This document shows positions 45,635-53,671 of a stretch of 64,000 bases of DNA, in pieces. Position 1 is the stretch's first letter; each line of letters opens with the position of its first letter. The translations under genes and the position numbers were made by a program. The DNA comes from Roseivirga seohaensis (lineage in GTDB: Bacteria > Bacteroidota > Bacteroidia > Cytophagales > Cyclobacteriaceae), in contig NZ_LRPB01000034.1 in assembly GCF_001592945.1 (NCBI RefSeq), positions 248,001 through 312,000 on the forward strand, read 5' to 3'. The notes under the pieces were generated by a model. It saw only the letters and a program-made list of their open reading frames with translations. It ran no database searches and was not told the origin of the DNA.

Positions 45635-45735
45635 GGAAATCACTTTCCAACATTAGAAATTGAGAGTGTCTGAAAAGGCACTCTTTTTTTGTTTCATTAG
45701 TACTGCTTTCCGCTAGGCAGGCAAGCACCAGTTAC
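45569..45735 (+). repeat. Direct repeat, copy B (hbd tail plus terminator)
   Basis: This is the second copy of the segment at 44058-44222, offset by 1511 bases at the stop codon, including the AGAGTG/CACTCT terminator hairpin (about 45662-45690). The two copies bracket both small hypothetical genes. Confidence 0.85.
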
Positions 45736-45761
45736 GGGTCATCTTATCTCAGAATGTGACA

Positions 45762-46565
45762 CTAATTACCAGGAAGTTTCTCCGTTAAATAACGCCAATA
45801 GCGTTTGGGTACATACTGTGTATGCAGTTTATCGTTTTTACGCGATTTGATATTCGTGCTTTTAAAATAGTCTTTCCATAACTCTTGAAATTCAATTTCT
45901 TGTTCATCATATACACCCTCGGGGTTTTTATACAACTCGAGCTTTTCTTTCAAGTGTAGTTCAACAACTTCCACTTTATTTAAATCATAATAAAGTGCAT
46001 AGTGGCGTTTTTCATCATAAATCATCCATTTTTGGTCTGCGTAACGCTCTTGAAAATGCTTTGAGATTAATGGAAGTACATTAAAATCTGGGGCTATATG
46101 GGTGAAATAAATTCCATCTTTAGTGCGTCTGAACCTTACAAAGGCTTCCATTCTATGCTTTTCTCTGCCCACACTTTTTACCATTTGCGATACCTTGAGC
46201 ACATCGGGATGAGAGAAATCTGAATGAATTGGCTGAGGTGAGTTTAGTGCATGCTGAATATAACGAAGCAAAGTATTTTCAATCCCAATTTCTTCACTCA
46301 GAAAAGCACGAAAAATTTGACTACAACCTGAACCACCAATCCTAACTTTAAATCGCTTCCATACTTTTTCGACTAGCGGTAATTGGGTAATTACCTTGAT
46401 TCTTTTAGCGAACAAAGTTCCCTGAGCACTTCCCTCTTTTTGAATTTCACCCTGATTAAGCTTTAGAACGTAAAACTCATGCACGGCACATAAAAAGCCA
46501 TCGAAACTCCCATCGTATTCAAGAATGCAATCCGTTAAATTAAAATTGAGACTATCCGAATACAT
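45762..46565 (-). CDS. DUF4130 DNA-metabolism protein (TIGR03915 type)
   Basis: The 267-residue cytoplasmic protein carries the DUF4130 pattern: LEYDGSFDGFLCAVHEFY at the N-terminus, GSGCSQIFRAFLSEE in the middle, HPDVLKVSQMVKSVGREKHRMEAFVRF and DEKRHYALYYDLNKVEVVEL, ending with RYWRYLTEKLPGN. The family is fused or paired with a radical SAM DNA-repair-like protein and related in part to uracil-DNA glycosylase-associated proteins. It overlaps that partner by 14 bases, so the pair is one unit. Confidence 0.9.
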   Translation of the reverse strand: MYSDSLNFNLTDCILEYDGSFDGFLCAVHEFYVLKLNQGEIQKEGSAQGTLFAKRIKVITQLPLVEKVWKRFKVRIGGSGCSQIFRAFLSEEIGIENTLLRYIQHALNSPQPIHSDFSHPDVLKVSQMVKSVGREKHRMEAFVRFRRTKDGIYFTHIAPDFNVLPLISKHFQERYADQKWMIYDEKRHYALYYDLNKVEVVELHLKEKLELYKNPEGVYDEQEIEFQELWKDYFKSTNIKSRKNDKLHTQYVPKRYWRYLTEKLPGN

Positions 46566-47814
46566 TTAATTGTGGAGATACGAGTTTGCGAAATTTTGAA
46601 GATGAATTTTGAAGAATGAATCCTCTGATTTGTTCGGCCGTTAGGTCTCTCTTTTCAAATTCAGAAGACTCACAGGTAATAAAGTATTTCGCCCTATTAG
46701 AGGCAATCCCAAGTTTAGCCAAGTGTTGCCAATTGAGTTTTCTGAAACGTCTGGCCTGAATAATCTTGCTCACAGACTTCACACCTATTCCAGGCACGCG
46801 CAGTAACATAAATTTATCAGCTTTATTTATATCTACCGGAAATTCATGCAGGTTACGTAAAGCCCAAGCCAGCTTCGGGTCTACTTCTAAATCCAAATTA
46901 GGATTGTTTTTATCAACAATCTCGCGCACGTCAAAACCGTAGAAGCGCATCAGCCAATCGGTTTGGTAAAGCCGGTTTTCGCGAAGCATTGGTACTTGTG
47001 TGCCCAATTGAGGCAAACGTTCATCTGCAATCACCGGCACGTAGCCAGAGTAATACACACGCTTTAAATTGAATTCCTTATAGAAATAAGCTGAAGTAAG
47101 AAGAATCTGCTGATCGGTCTCACCTGTTGCCCCCACAATCATTTGAGTGCTTTGGCCAGCAGGTGCATACTTAGGTGTGCTTTTAATAATCTTCTTTTCC
47201 GATTTATACTGAATGATTTCATTTTTGACCTTCGCCATGGGCTTCAAAAAATCCTTGTGATCTTTCTCTGGCGCTAAAAGTTTGAGACCAGAAACGGTAG
47301 GGATTTCTATATTCACACTCAGCCTATCGGCATAAAGGCCAGCTTCGCGCATCAGTTCATCTGAAGCCCCTGGAATAGATTTGAGGTGAATGTAACCATT
47401 AAACTTCTCCTCTAACCTTAACTTCTTAGCCACAGCCACCAACCGCTCCATGGTGTAATCAGCATCCTTAAAAATGCCAGAACTAAGGAACAGTCCTTCT
47501 ATATAGTTTCTTCTGTAGAAGTTGATGGTAAGGTCAACCACCTCTTGAATTTTAAAAGCGGCTCGCTTAATGTCATTGCTTCTGCGCGTAACGCAATAAG
47601 CGCAATCGAATATGCAGTGATTGGTCATTAAGATTTTGAGTAATGAGACACACCTGCCGTCTTCAGTATAGCTATGGCAAATCCCCATGCCCGAGGAGTT
47701 CCCCAAGCCTTTCTCTTTATTGGTACGCTTGCTTCCGCTAGACGAGCAGGAAACATCGTATTTGGCAGCATCGGCCAGTATATTCAACTTCTCCTTAATT
47801 CTATCAAATGACAT
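46552..47814 (-). CDS. Radical SAM putative DNA modification/repair protein (TIGR03916 type)
   Basis: This 420-residue enzyme has the radical SAM cluster motif C67-x3-C71-x2-C74 (CIFDCAYC), preceded by an additional Cys-rich opening (CSSSGSKR..GICHSYTEDGRCVSLLK) and followed by the TIM-barrel core (FLSSGIFKDADYTMERL). A helix-hairpin-helix DNA-binding segment lies near the C-terminus (RVPGIGVKSVSKIIQARRFRKL, about 335-355). It acts on DNA in all likelihood, as spore photoproduct lyases do, but its reaction has not been settled. It pairs with the DUF4130 protein downstream. Confidence 0.9.
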   Translation of the reverse strand: MSFDRIKEKLNILADAAKYDVSCSSSGSKRTNKEKGLGNSSGMGICHSYTEDGRCVSLLKILMTNHCIFDCAYCVTRRSNDIKRAAFKIQEVVDLTINFYRRNYIEGLFLSSGIFKDADYTMERLVAVAKKLRLEEKFNGYIHLKSIPGASDELMREAGLYADRLSVNIEIPTVSGLKLLAPEKDHKDFLKPMAKVKNEIIQYKSEKKIIKSTPKYAPAGQSTQMIVGATGETDQQILLTSAYFYKEFNLKRVYYSGYVPVIADERLPQLGTQVPMLRENRLYQTDWLMRFYGFDVREIVDKNNPNLDLEVDPKLAWALRNLHEFPVDINKADKFMLLRVPGIGVKSVSKIIQARRFRKLNWQHLAKLGIASNRAKYFITCESSEFEKRDLTAEQIRGFILQNSSSKFRKLVSPQLNVFG

Positions 47815-47961
47815 ATGCAGCTTGCTGTGAAAGTAGAATCAAAGCTAACACAGAAAAACCAAAATAATTAGTCAGGCTAATATTTTTAGAAATTAAAACT
47901 AAAAAAAAGGTCTAAAGAGATGAAACTACAAACAACTGCATCCTGCCCTTTACCTCAAAAA

Positions 47962-48264
47962 TCAGATTTTAAGGGATTCTGGGTTTTGGTGAGTATTCCA
48001 AAAAGTGATTAAATCAATTCTATTGGCTGACTTTGACACTCTATAAAACAAAGTAATGTGCTTATTTATAACGCACTTATGAACCTGATCAGACTTTCTA
48101 TAGACAGGATATTATTTAGGGTTTTGTTGAATTGAGTTTACTACTTCATCAATTCGATCAAGGAAATTATTGATGGTTAATACATCCCATTCCTTGCTCA
48201 AATAGTCAAGGTTTTGGTTCAAAGTGAATTTGGCTTCAGTTGTCCATTTAACCACGAAATTCAT
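47962..48264 (-). pseudogene. ParE/RelE-type toxin with in-frame stop (copy 1)
   Basis: The ATG at 48264 overlaps the antitoxin stop (ATGA). The frame encodes a ParE/RelE-like toxin of 100 residues (MNFVVKWTTEAKF..., then YPVYRKSDQVHKCVINKHITLFYRV and ITFWNTHQNPESLKI) but is interrupted by TAA at codon 51 (48112-48114), directly after QQNPK. Everything before and after is in the same frame and retains family pattern, so a single base change, such as CAA to TAA, is the simplest cause. The lesion is visible in sequence; loss of toxicity is inferred. Confidence 0.85.
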
Positions 48265-48482
48265 GAGCCATACTTAGCTCTCATTTCGGACATTACATTC
48301 TCGTGGTCATGAACTTGGTTGGACTTGGATTGTTCAACCCCTTTATCAATAGAGTTTTCCAATAATTCATCCCTCTCCTCCAGTGCATTTTGCAGAAAAG
48401 CATTTACACGAGAAACAATAGTAGCGTCCTGCAATTGTATCAGTCGCTCTATTAAATGAAGTTTCTCTGTTTTAATATCCAT
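48261..48482 (-). CDS. Antitoxin-like protein (copy 1)
   Basis: This 73-residue helical, acidic protein (MDIKTEKLHLIERLIQLQD, then SKSNQVHDHENVMSEMRAKY) resembles the small antitoxins preceding RelE/ParE toxins in Bacteroidota. It is paralogous to the protein at 48959-49201 in its opening MDI..EK..LI and in its closing HEDV/HENV segment. It is intact and overlaps its broken toxin by 4 bases (ATGA). Confidence 0.75.
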   Translation of the reverse strand: MDIKTEKLHLIERLIQLQDATIVSRVNAFLQNALEERDELLENSIDKGVEQSKSNQVHDHENVMSEMRAKYGS

Positions 48483-48491
48483 AGTACAAAG

Positions 48492-48578
48492 TAACGAATT
48501 ATAGCAATAAAAGTATAGCCCCTACTTAGTAGGAAAAGGGTTGTTGCTTCATTTCCCAAGCTTTGAATCAATCCAAAA
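48492..48578. repeat. Duplicated antitoxin promoter region (copy 1)
   Basis: The stretch TAACGAATTA...ACTTAGTAGGAAAAGGGTTGTTGCTT...TTTGAATCAATCCAAAA is repeated 719 bases downstream at 49211-49297 with few differences. It lies directly upstream of the copy 1 antitoxin (minus strand), so it probably holds its promoter and operator. Confidence 0.8.
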
Positions 48579-48626
48579 TTCGAACTGAGGAATAAGTGAT
48601 AGAGATGAATTTGTTATCAAAGCCTG

Positions 48627-48655
48627 ATTCTATAAAGCTTCACCCTGCCCTTTTC
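48627..48655. repeat. Copy of the GT39 gene 3' end
   Basis: 29 bases (ATTCTATAAAGC...TTTTC) match the last codons of the glycosyltransferase gene (49336-49365) with three or four differences. This shows that the tandem duplication of the toxin-antitoxin locus included the end of that gene. Confidence 0.6.
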
Positions 48656-48665
48656 ATCTTTTAAG

Positions 48666-48953
48666 TCAGATTTTAAGGGACTCTGGGTTTTTATAAGTAT
48701 TCCAGAAGCGAACCAAGATGATTGTTTCATCTTCTACCTTATAGAAAAGTGTGATTTACTTCCTTACAACAGCCCTTCTAATACTCTTATAATTGCTTAA
48801 TGGAAATGCTTCAGGGTTTAATTTTAAAAGGTCAATTATAGTATCTACTTCGTCAATAAAATTAATTGCTGATTTTTCAGACCACCGTCTGATTAGAAAT
48901 CTGATATTCTCTAAATAGTCTTCAAAAGCATCATCTGACCAAATGACTTCCAT
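48666..48953 (-). pseudogene. ParE/RelE-type toxin with in-frame stop (copy 2)
   Basis: The ATG at 48953, 5 bases after the antitoxin stop, opens a frame for a toxin of 95 residues (MEVIWSDDAFEDYLENIRFLI..., then ITLFYKVEDETIILVRFWNTYKNPESLKI). It is interrupted by TAA at codon 66 (48756-48758), just after VVRK. The tail beyond the stop is homologous to copy 1 and remains in frame. The 65-residue product lacks the last strands and catalytic-site segment of ParE/RelE proteins. Confidence 0.85.
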
Positions 48954-48958
48954 GGTGA

Positions 48959-49201
48959 CTATTCGAAAAGGTTTGGGAATTCTTTCTTTGTGAGTTTTAT
49001 AACATCCTCATGAGATTTAACCTTTCCTTCTTTTATGGATTTCAAGCCTTGATCGATAGCGGATATTTCAGCTTTGGTGAGTTTTGAACCTGAATCTGCT
49101 TCAGATGCCTTTCTTAGTGTCCCGACAAGTTTGATCATTCGAAGATCACTGAGTCCTGACAACCATTGAATTAAATCTCGCTTCTCTGCTTGAATGTCCA
49201 T
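48959..49201 (-). CDS. Antitoxin-like protein (copy 2)
   Basis: The 80-residue helical protein (MDIQAEKRDLIQWLSGLSDLRMIKLV..., ending KSHEDVIKLTKKEFPNLF) has an N-terminal helix pair and an acidic middle, as antitoxins of RelE/ParE systems often have. It is paralogous to the copy 1 protein and upstream of its broken toxin. The frame is intact. Confidence 0.75.
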   Translation of the reverse strand: MDIQAEKRDLIQWLSGLSDLRMIKLVGTLRKASEADSGSKLTKAEISAIDQGLKSIKEGKVKSHEDVIKLTKKEFPNLFE

Positions 49202-49210
49202 AATTCAAAT

Positions 49211-49297
49211 TAACGAATTATTTGAGTAAAAGTATAGTCCTTACTTAGTAGGAAAAGGGTTGTTGCTTTATTTCTCAGGCTTTGAATCAATCCAAAA
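49211..49297. repeat. Duplicated antitoxin promoter region (copy 2)
   Basis: This is the second copy of the element at 48492-48578, upstream of the copy 2 antitoxin. The shared core ACTTAGTAGGAAAAGGG is identical. Confidence 0.8.
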
Positions 49298-49325
49298 ATC
49301 GATTCAAAGTACAAAGGGTTAGAAA

Positions 49326-50804
49326 TTAGCGGCTTATTCTATAAAACCTCACCCTTCCCTTTTCCTCAATTAAATCGAGGCGCCATTGTTTTTCAGCAAC
49401 GGCCTTTTTAAAGGCGGCAAAGTTGGCGGTATCGTTATATTCTTCATTGAAGTAGGCTTCATTCAGCAGCACATAATCACCAACTTCGATTTGAGAAAAA
49501 TCCATTTCTGAAAACCAGAAATACTTATCTTCAACTTTGTCGAAATTGTAAAAGTAAGAATAGCCGTAAGAATTGAGTCCATCGGTAATCACGGTTTGGG
49601 CTGCTTTATCTTCCACCAAATATTGCTGTACAATGCTTTGTTCCGCCTTAAAACCTCGATTGCCGGATTTGTAAATGGTGTAAGCCGGAATCATCAAAAA
49701 GCCAAGTATTGCTGCAATTAGTACGGCTTTGTTTTTCAATAATTCAAACCATTTGTGCTGAGCCCAAAAAGTAACGGCTGTCATTATAAAAGCAGGAATG
49801 AAAAAAGCGATGTGGCGTGTTTCTAGCGGCAGCGGACTATAATACCGCCAGTTGGTAGAAAAGAACCAATAGCTCAGAATTAAGATTAGACTCGTGATCG
49901 GCCAAAATTTATCTGCTTGTTTTAGGTTGAAATCCTTTCGCTTTAAGCCAATTATGGCAGGCAAAGCCAATAATAGCGGAATAAAATAACCACCCTTGGT
50001 GAAGGTAATGAGTGGTAGATAAGTCAGGCGTTTCCAAAGCAGCGATTCTTTATCGAAAAAGGTTTTTACGGTGGCCACATGGTTGTTAGCGATATTTTCG
50101 AACCGATACATAAAGCTGCCTTTGGTTTCTAAATACCAAAAACCGTGGAGCAGAAAATAGAAAATCCCCAAACTGATGAAGATGCGCCAAAAACCTTTAT
50201 TCCTTCTATTAATTCTGTCGGTAATAAATAGGTAAGCCAGCAGCGGCAACAATAGAAACACCGTGGTTTTAATCAGAAATGCGCCCAGTAATGCAGTGGC
50301 AGTTATAAATCCAGTCAGCCGATAATCGGCTTCATTTTTCAACACCAAATAATAGCCCACCAGAAATATAAAAATGCAGAGCGTTAATGGCAGTTCTGGA
50401 AAAAGATGAATGGCAAAATTGATCATGTGGTAATCACAAAGGATGAGCATTCCGCCCAAAAGTCCGATCCAGTAATTCACCCTATTCCCCAAAAAGAAAA
50501 AGAGGTTGATGAGGCCCAAACCGCATAGCATGGGGAAAATCACCATGCTGTATTGGTTAATCCCAAAGAGGTCAATAAACCAAGCGGTGGGGTAAATCAA
50601 GGCCAACCTACTTGTGAAATGGTTGGTGGTCACTTCGAAAGTGCCTTGATTGATTTCATTGGCAAAATTGAGGTAAGTATAATCGTCCCAAAACGAAAGG
50701 CCTTCGTTGGCAAAGAACCAAACCGCAATAAAAAGCAGGTTGATGACCAGCTGAATCCAGCGGTATTGTTGGGGTGAAAAAATTCTCTCTGCCTTCATTC
50801 GCAA
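49326..50804 (-). CDS. GT39/ArnT-like membrane glycosyltransferase
   Basis: This 492-residue integral membrane protein has about ten hydrophobic helices. The first luminal loop carries the Asp/Glu pair typical of GT-C enzymes (SFWDDYTYLNFA near residue 37), followed by HFTSRLALIYPTAWF. It should transfer a sugar from a polyprenyl-phosphate donor to a lipid or protein on the outer face of the inner membrane; the acceptor is unknown. The C-terminal 110 residues are periplasmic and soluble. Its 3' end overlaps the duplicated region downstream. It is divergent from rsmE with a 54-base gap. Confidence 0.85.
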   Translation of the reverse strand: MRMKAERIFSPQQYRWIQLVINLLFIAVWFFANEGLSFWDDYTYLNFANEINQGTFEVTTNHFTSRLALIYPTAWFIDLFGINQYSMVIFPMLCGLGLINLFFFLGNRVNYWIGLLGGMLILCDYHMINFAIHLFPELPLTLCIFIFLVGYYLVLKNEADYRLTGFITATALLGAFLIKTTVFLLLPLLAYLFITDRINRRNKGFWRIFISLGIFYFLLHGFWYLETKGSFMYRFENIANNHVATVKTFFDKESLLWKRLTYLPLITFTKGGYFIPLLLALPAIIGLKRKDFNLKQADKFWPITSLILILSYWFFSTNWRYYSPLPLETRHIAFFIPAFIMTAVTFWAQHKWFELLKNKAVLIAAILGFLMIPAYTIYKSGNRGFKAEQSIVQQYLVEDKAAQTVITDGLNSYGYSYFYNFDKVEDKYFWFSEMDFSQIEVGDYVLLNEAYFNEEYNDTANFAAFKKAVAEKQWRLDLIEEKGRVRFYRISR

Positions 50805-50858
50805 CGAATATAATTGAAATCAAGGCATCTATTCCTATTTTAGTGACCAAACCCGTTT

Positions 50859-51551
50859 ATGCATTTATTCTATCAACCCGATATTCCCGCTGGCACTTTG
50901 CATTTAGATGACGAAGAGTCGAGGCATGCCGTTAAAGTGATGCGCTTAAAATCAGGCGATAGCATTCAACTTACTGATGGCAAAGGCAGCTTTTATACCG
51001 CTAACATTACCGAGGCGAACCATAAAAAGTGTGCTTTCGAAATTATAAGCAAAGAAGAGGTCAAGCCACATTCCACTTTCAGACATTTGGCCATTGCCCC
51101 TACCAAAAACCTAGACCGCACCGAGTGGTTCGTGGAAAAAGCAGTGGAGTTGGGCGTAGATCGAATCTCATTCATTTTGGGCGATCATTCTGAAAGAAAA
51201 GTATTGAAGCTGGATAGAATTCAAAAAAAAGCCATTGGTGCCATGAAGCAATCCGGCCAGGCTTTTATGCCACAACTCGATGAACTGACTTCCATCAAAA
51301 ACTTCATCAATGAAGCTACAGCCGACCATAAGTTTATCGCTTATGTAGATTTTGAAAACGAAGTTTTATTGAAAGACAAGCTGGTCAATTCGGCTTCAAA
51401 CTTAGTGATGATTGGCCCTGAAGGAGATTTCAGCGAACGCGAAGTAGAAATGGCCTTGGCTGCAGGTTTTGTAAAAGTGAGTTTGGGCGCCAATCGTTTG
51501 CGTACCGAAACGGCTGGTATGGCAGCAGTGCATTTGATGAATTTGGTTTGA
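50859..51551 (+). CDS. rsmE: 16S rRNA (uracil(1498)-N(3))-methyltransferase
   Basis: This 230-residue SPOUT methyltransferase modifies U1498 in 16S rRNA using S-adenosylmethionine. The N-terminal PUA-like domain (1-75; HAVKVMRLKSGDSIQLTDGKG) is followed by the trefoil knot: LAIAPTKNLDRTEWFVEKAVELGV, VMIGPEGDFSEREVE (the GPEG motif) and VSLGANRLRTETAGMAAV, which form the cofactor pocket. Length and motifs are standard. Confidence 0.94.
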   Translation: MHLFYQPDIPAGTLHLDDEESRHAVKVMRLKSGDSIQLTDGKGSFYTANITEANHKKCAFEIISKEEVKPHSTFRHLAIAPTKNLDRTEWFVEKAVELGVDRISFILGDHSERKVLKLDRIQKKAIGAMKQSGQAFMPQLDELTSIKNFINEATADHKFIAYVDFENEVLLKDKLVNSASNLVMIGPEGDFSEREVEMALAAGFVKVSLGANRLRTETAGMAAVHLMNLV

Positions 51552-51621
51552 AATACCTCATTCGAAATAGCACCCCGACCAACAAAATTGTAAATCGTCA
51601 ATCTTAATTCTAAATTCACCC

Positions 51622-52854
51622 ATGGCTTTAAATTACATCTGGGTTGCCTTTTTCCTGATCGCCTTTGTGGTGGCGCTCATCAAACTGATCTTCTTTGGTG
51701 ATACTGAAGTTTTTCCTGCCATGATCCAAAGCACTTTCGACATGGCGAAAACAGGTTTTGAGCTTTCATTGGCCTTAACTGGGGTTTTAACCTTGTGGAT
51801 GGGCATTATGCGCGTGGGTGAAAAAGGTGGAGTAGTGGCCATTATTGCCCGATTTATCAGTCCGCTGTTCACCAAAATATTCCCCGATGTTCCAAAAGAT
51901 CATCCAGTATTTGGCCCTATGGTCATGAACTTCTCGATGAACTTTTTAGGGCTCGATAATGCCGCAACTCCACTAGGCTTAAAGGCCATGAGTGGTTTGC
52001 AAGAACTAAACACCAACAAAGACACTGCCTCCAATGCCCAAATTATGTTCTTGGTATTGAACACTTCGGGTTTAACGCTTATTCCTGTTTCGATTATGGC
52101 TTACAGGGCTACAGAAGGCGCAGCCAATCCGGCAGATATTTTTATCCCTATTTTATTGGCTACCTTCTTTTCTACTTTGGCGGGGTTGGTTACGGTTGCA
52201 CTTTACCAAAGAATTAACCTGCTCAATAAAACCATACTACTCTATTTAGGCTCGCTCACGGCCTTTATTGTTTTTGCTATTTACTATTTCCAAAGCATTC
52301 CGCAAGAGCAAGTGCAAGTGATTTCTTCGGTAGCCAGTAGCCTTATTCTCTTTACAGTGATTGCCTCCTTTATCGGGCTTGCGCTCAAAAATAAGATCAA
52401 CGTTTACGAGGCATTTATTGAAGGCGCTAAAGATGGTTTCAATGTAGCCATCAAGATCATCCCCTATTTAGTCGCCATTTTGGTGGCCATTGGCGTATTT
52501 CGTCAATCGGGCACTTTAGATATTCTTGTAAATGGGCTTCGCGAAGTGTTTGCCCTTACCGGCATGAACACCGATTTTGTGGATGCCCTCCCTACTGCCT
52601 TAATGAAACCCCTAAGTGGCGGTGGCGCCAGAGGAATGATGGTGGAATCCATGCGCACCTTTGGAGCCGATTCTTTTGTTGGTCGACTATCTAGCGTGTT
52701 CCAAGGCTCTACCGAAACCACTTTTTATGTGCTGGCCGTGTACTTCGGTTCGGTGAATATTAAAAACTCTAGGTATGCGGTTACCGCTGGTCTTATAGCC
52801 GACCTTGTGGGCGTAATTGCAGCAATTTTTATCGCTTATCTGTTTTTCTATTAA
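51622..52854 (+). CDS. Nucleoside recognition (SpmA/SpmB-like) membrane protein
   Basis: The 410-residue integral membrane protein has about ten hydrophobic helices and two Gate (nucleoside-recognition) domains in tandem: LTLWMGIMRVGEKGGVV...NFLGLDNAATPLGLKAM in the first half, IIPYLVAILVAIGVFRQSGTL...TALMKPLSGGGARGMM and STETTFYVLAVYFGS in the second. It thus looks like a fusion of the spore-maturation proteins SpmA and SpmB, as is usual in Bacteroidota. Transported substrate unknown. It starts 70 bases after rsmE. Confidence 0.9.
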   Translation: MALNYIWVAFFLIAFVVALIKLIFFGDTEVFPAMIQSTFDMAKTGFELSLALTGVLTLWMGIMRVGEKGGVVAIIARFISPLFTKIFPDVPKDHPVFGPMVMNFSMNFLGLDNAATPLGLKAMSGLQELNTNKDTASNAQIMFLVLNTSGLTLIPVSIMAYRATEGAANPADIFIPILLATFFSTLAGLVTVALYQRINLLNKTILLYLGSLTAFIVFAIYYFQSIPQEQVQVISSVASSLILFTVIASFIGLALKNKINVYEAFIEGAKDGFNVAIKIIPYLVAILVAIGVFRQSGTLDILVNGLREVFALTGMNTDFVDALPTALMKPLSGGGARGMMVESMRTFGADSFVGRLSSVFQGSTETTFYVLAVYFGSVNIKNSRYAVTAGLIADLVGVIAAIFIAYLFFY

Positions 52855-52920
52855 GGCTGGCAAAACCTATTGCTTTAATTTAGAGTTCAAAGCATTCATT
52901 AAACAAACAAAACCATAACC

Positions 52921-53490
52921 ATGAAAAAATCAATCTTTACGCTTTTTGCTATTGCGGCCTTATTGGTCACTTTCAATGCGCAAGCACAGAAATTCCCAGG
53001 GCCAGATGCAAGCCCAATGGACGCTGCTTATTTCCCAGACCAACAACCATTGGATGAAGTAATGGGCAGACCTGTAAAAGACCTTAAAATCAAAATTTAC
53101 TACAGCCGTCCTCAATTAAAAGGCAGAACTATGCTAGGCGAAAAAGCCGCTCCGTTTGGCCAAATGTGGCGTTTAGGCGCTAACGAAGCCAATGAAATCA
53201 CTTTTTACCAAGATGTAACCGTAGGTACTACAAGAGTAAAAGCAGGTACTTATACCCTATTTGCAATTCCCAACACCGACAAATGGACGTTTGTGCTGCA
53301 CAGTAAACTTAACACTTGGGGCAATTACACTTTAAAAGACAGCAAAGAAGTAGCGCAAGTAGACGGCCCAGTAAGCAAGTCTGACGAGCCAATCGAATAC
53401 CTTTCTATGGTGTTTAAAGAAGTGGAAGGCGGTACTCACCTTATGGTAGGCTGGGAAAACACCATTGCTGAAATGCCTATTAAGTGGTAA
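52921..53490 (+). CDS. DUF2911 secreted protein
   Basis: This 189-residue exported protein has a Sec signal (MKKSIFTLFAIAALLVTFNAQAQ). The DUF2911 domain follows: DLKIKIYYSRPQLKGRTMLGEKAAPFGQMWRLGANEANEITFYQDV, then VKAGTYTLFAIPNTDKWTFVLHS and the C-terminal MVGWENTIAEMPIKW. The family is common in Bacteroidota and has no known function. Own terminator follows. Confidence 0.9.
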   Translation: MKKSIFTLFAIAALLVTFNAQAQKFPGPDASPMDAAYFPDQQPLDEVMGRPVKDLKIKIYYSRPQLKGRTMLGEKAAPFGQMWRLGANEANEITFYQDVTVGTTRVKAGTYTLFAIPNTDKWTFVLHSKLNTWGNYTLKDSKEVAQVDGPVSKSDEPIEYLSMVFKEVEGGTHLMVGWENTIAEMPIKW

Positions 53491-53520
53491 AACGAACTTT
53501 AATTAAGATGAAGAATTGAA

Positions 53521-53544
53521 AGGCACCGAGAGGTGCTTTTTTTT
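53521..53544 (+). terminator. Intrinsic terminator of the DUF2911 gene
   Basis: The stem AGGCACC / GGTGCTT with a GAGA loop is followed by a run of eight T, 31 bases past the stop. Confidence 0.85.
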
Positions 53545-53560
53545 GTGGAGTTAATGGTTT

Positions 53561-53668
53561 GCATATGGCTTTGTGGCGGTTTCGAAGCACTTTCTTGTCC
53601 CCGAAACCAAAGCTAGCTATGAAGGGAAAACCTTGCTGGCAGCCGTTTACCCGCCATAAGCTATATGC
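53561..53668. repeat. Hairpin E1, outer flank of cassette-like unit 1
   Basis: Imperfect inverted repeat: left arm GCATATGGCTTTGTGGCGG (53561-53579), right arm CCGCCATAAGCTATATGC (53651-53668), about 71 bases apart. It directly abuts unit 1, whose edge is at 53672. The size and position match the hairpin of an integron attC-like site, but the canonical attC consensus is not met here. Confidence 0.55.
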
Positions 53669-53671
53669 TTT

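Noticed and set aside
47962-48264. The toxin 1 interruption as a frameshift
   Set aside because: Both sides of the stop are in the same frame and align to toxin 2; a single nonsense codon explains it.
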